A stretch of 64,000 bases of DNA from Symplocastrum torsivum CPER-KK1 (GTDB lineage Bacteria > Cyanobacteriota > Cyanobacteriia > Cyanobacteriales > Coleofasciculaceae). A model generated the notes under the pieces. The model had not been told where the DNA came from and made no database searches. It saw only the letters and a program-made list of their open reading frames with translations. Numbering within the stretch: position 1 is the stretch's first letter; each line of letters opens with the position of its first letter. The stretch covers positions 124,001 through 188,000 of the forward strand of contig JAHHIF010000002.1 in assembly GCA_019358875.1 (NCBI GenBank), in the 5' to 3' direction. The position numbers and the translations under genes were made by a program. This document shows positions 63,977 through 64,000 of this stretch, piece by piece.

Positions 63977-64000
63977 TCTCCCCGTTTCTCCACAAGCCAA

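Noticed and set aside
1..64000. CRISPR arrays, tRNA and rRNA genes
   Set aside because: No regular repeat-spacer pattern, tRNA T-loop motif or rRNA stretch was found; the MORN and TonB repeats are coding.

Overview
The window is chromosomal DNA of a cyanobacterium, probably filamentous with a large genome. The evidence is the dense scatter of the HIP1 octamer GCGATCGC in genes and gaps, heptanucleotide short tandem repeats, and cyanobacterial protein families (DUF1517, DUF6464, Uma2, GAF-PAS histidine kinases). I cannot name the genus. No rRNA, tRNA or CRISPR array was seen.

Region 1 (1-10.2 kb) is an iron or siderophore module. The end of a PKS/NRPS-type aminotransferase and a type II thioesterase are on the plus strand. 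On the minus strand a probable operon runs TonB, secreted MORN-repeat protein, two FecCD permeases, FecE-type ATPase and then a single-domain globin. ExbB and ExbD diverge from TonB across a 683-bp regulatory gap. No periplasmic binding protein or outer-membrane receptor is inside the window.

Region 2 (10.4-26.3 kb) is mostly housekeeping and hypothetical genes: DUF938, DUF3754, a decayed Uma2 gene, a 1053-residue membrane protein with seven repeats, a Ser/Arg-rich secreted protein, DUF1517, a methyltransferase, a GtrB-like glycosyltransferase, a PIG-V-like mannosyltransferase, a pentapeptide-repeat membrane protein, a formyltetrahydrofolate cyclo-ligase relative with an AraC regulator, and a MAPEG protein.

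Region 3 (26.5-34.9 kb) is a membrane glycosyltransferase island: three tandem paralogous GT39-type enzymes, a GNAT acetyltransferase, and an 860-residue GT39-TPR fusion.

Region 4 (34.9-37.5 kb) is an endonuclease/exonuclease/phosphatase (EEP) gene cut in two by a 1.54-kb IS200/IS605-type tnpB element. The element also carries a divergent 47-residue ribbon-helix-helix gene. The interrupted gene has an in-frame amber codon as well.

Region 5 (37.7-51.3 kb) is rich in signalling and redox genes: a receiver-glutaredoxin-thioredoxin-reductase-like fusion, a Phd/VapC pair with a frameshifted toxin, an azoreductase, an ECF41-type sigma factor, two paralogous cNMP-domain histidine kinases, an SPFH protein and a large hybrid kinase. 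The fusion and the two kinases plausibly form one redox-linked phosphorelay.

Region 6 (52-64 kb) holds a zinc-ribbon protein, a zinc alcohol dehydrogenase followed by a secreted protein, speD, DUF6464, two tandem Uma2 genes, and TldE and TldD separated by a PAS-GAF-GGDEF-EAL protein. Purine/pyrimidine inverted repeats recur in the gaps.
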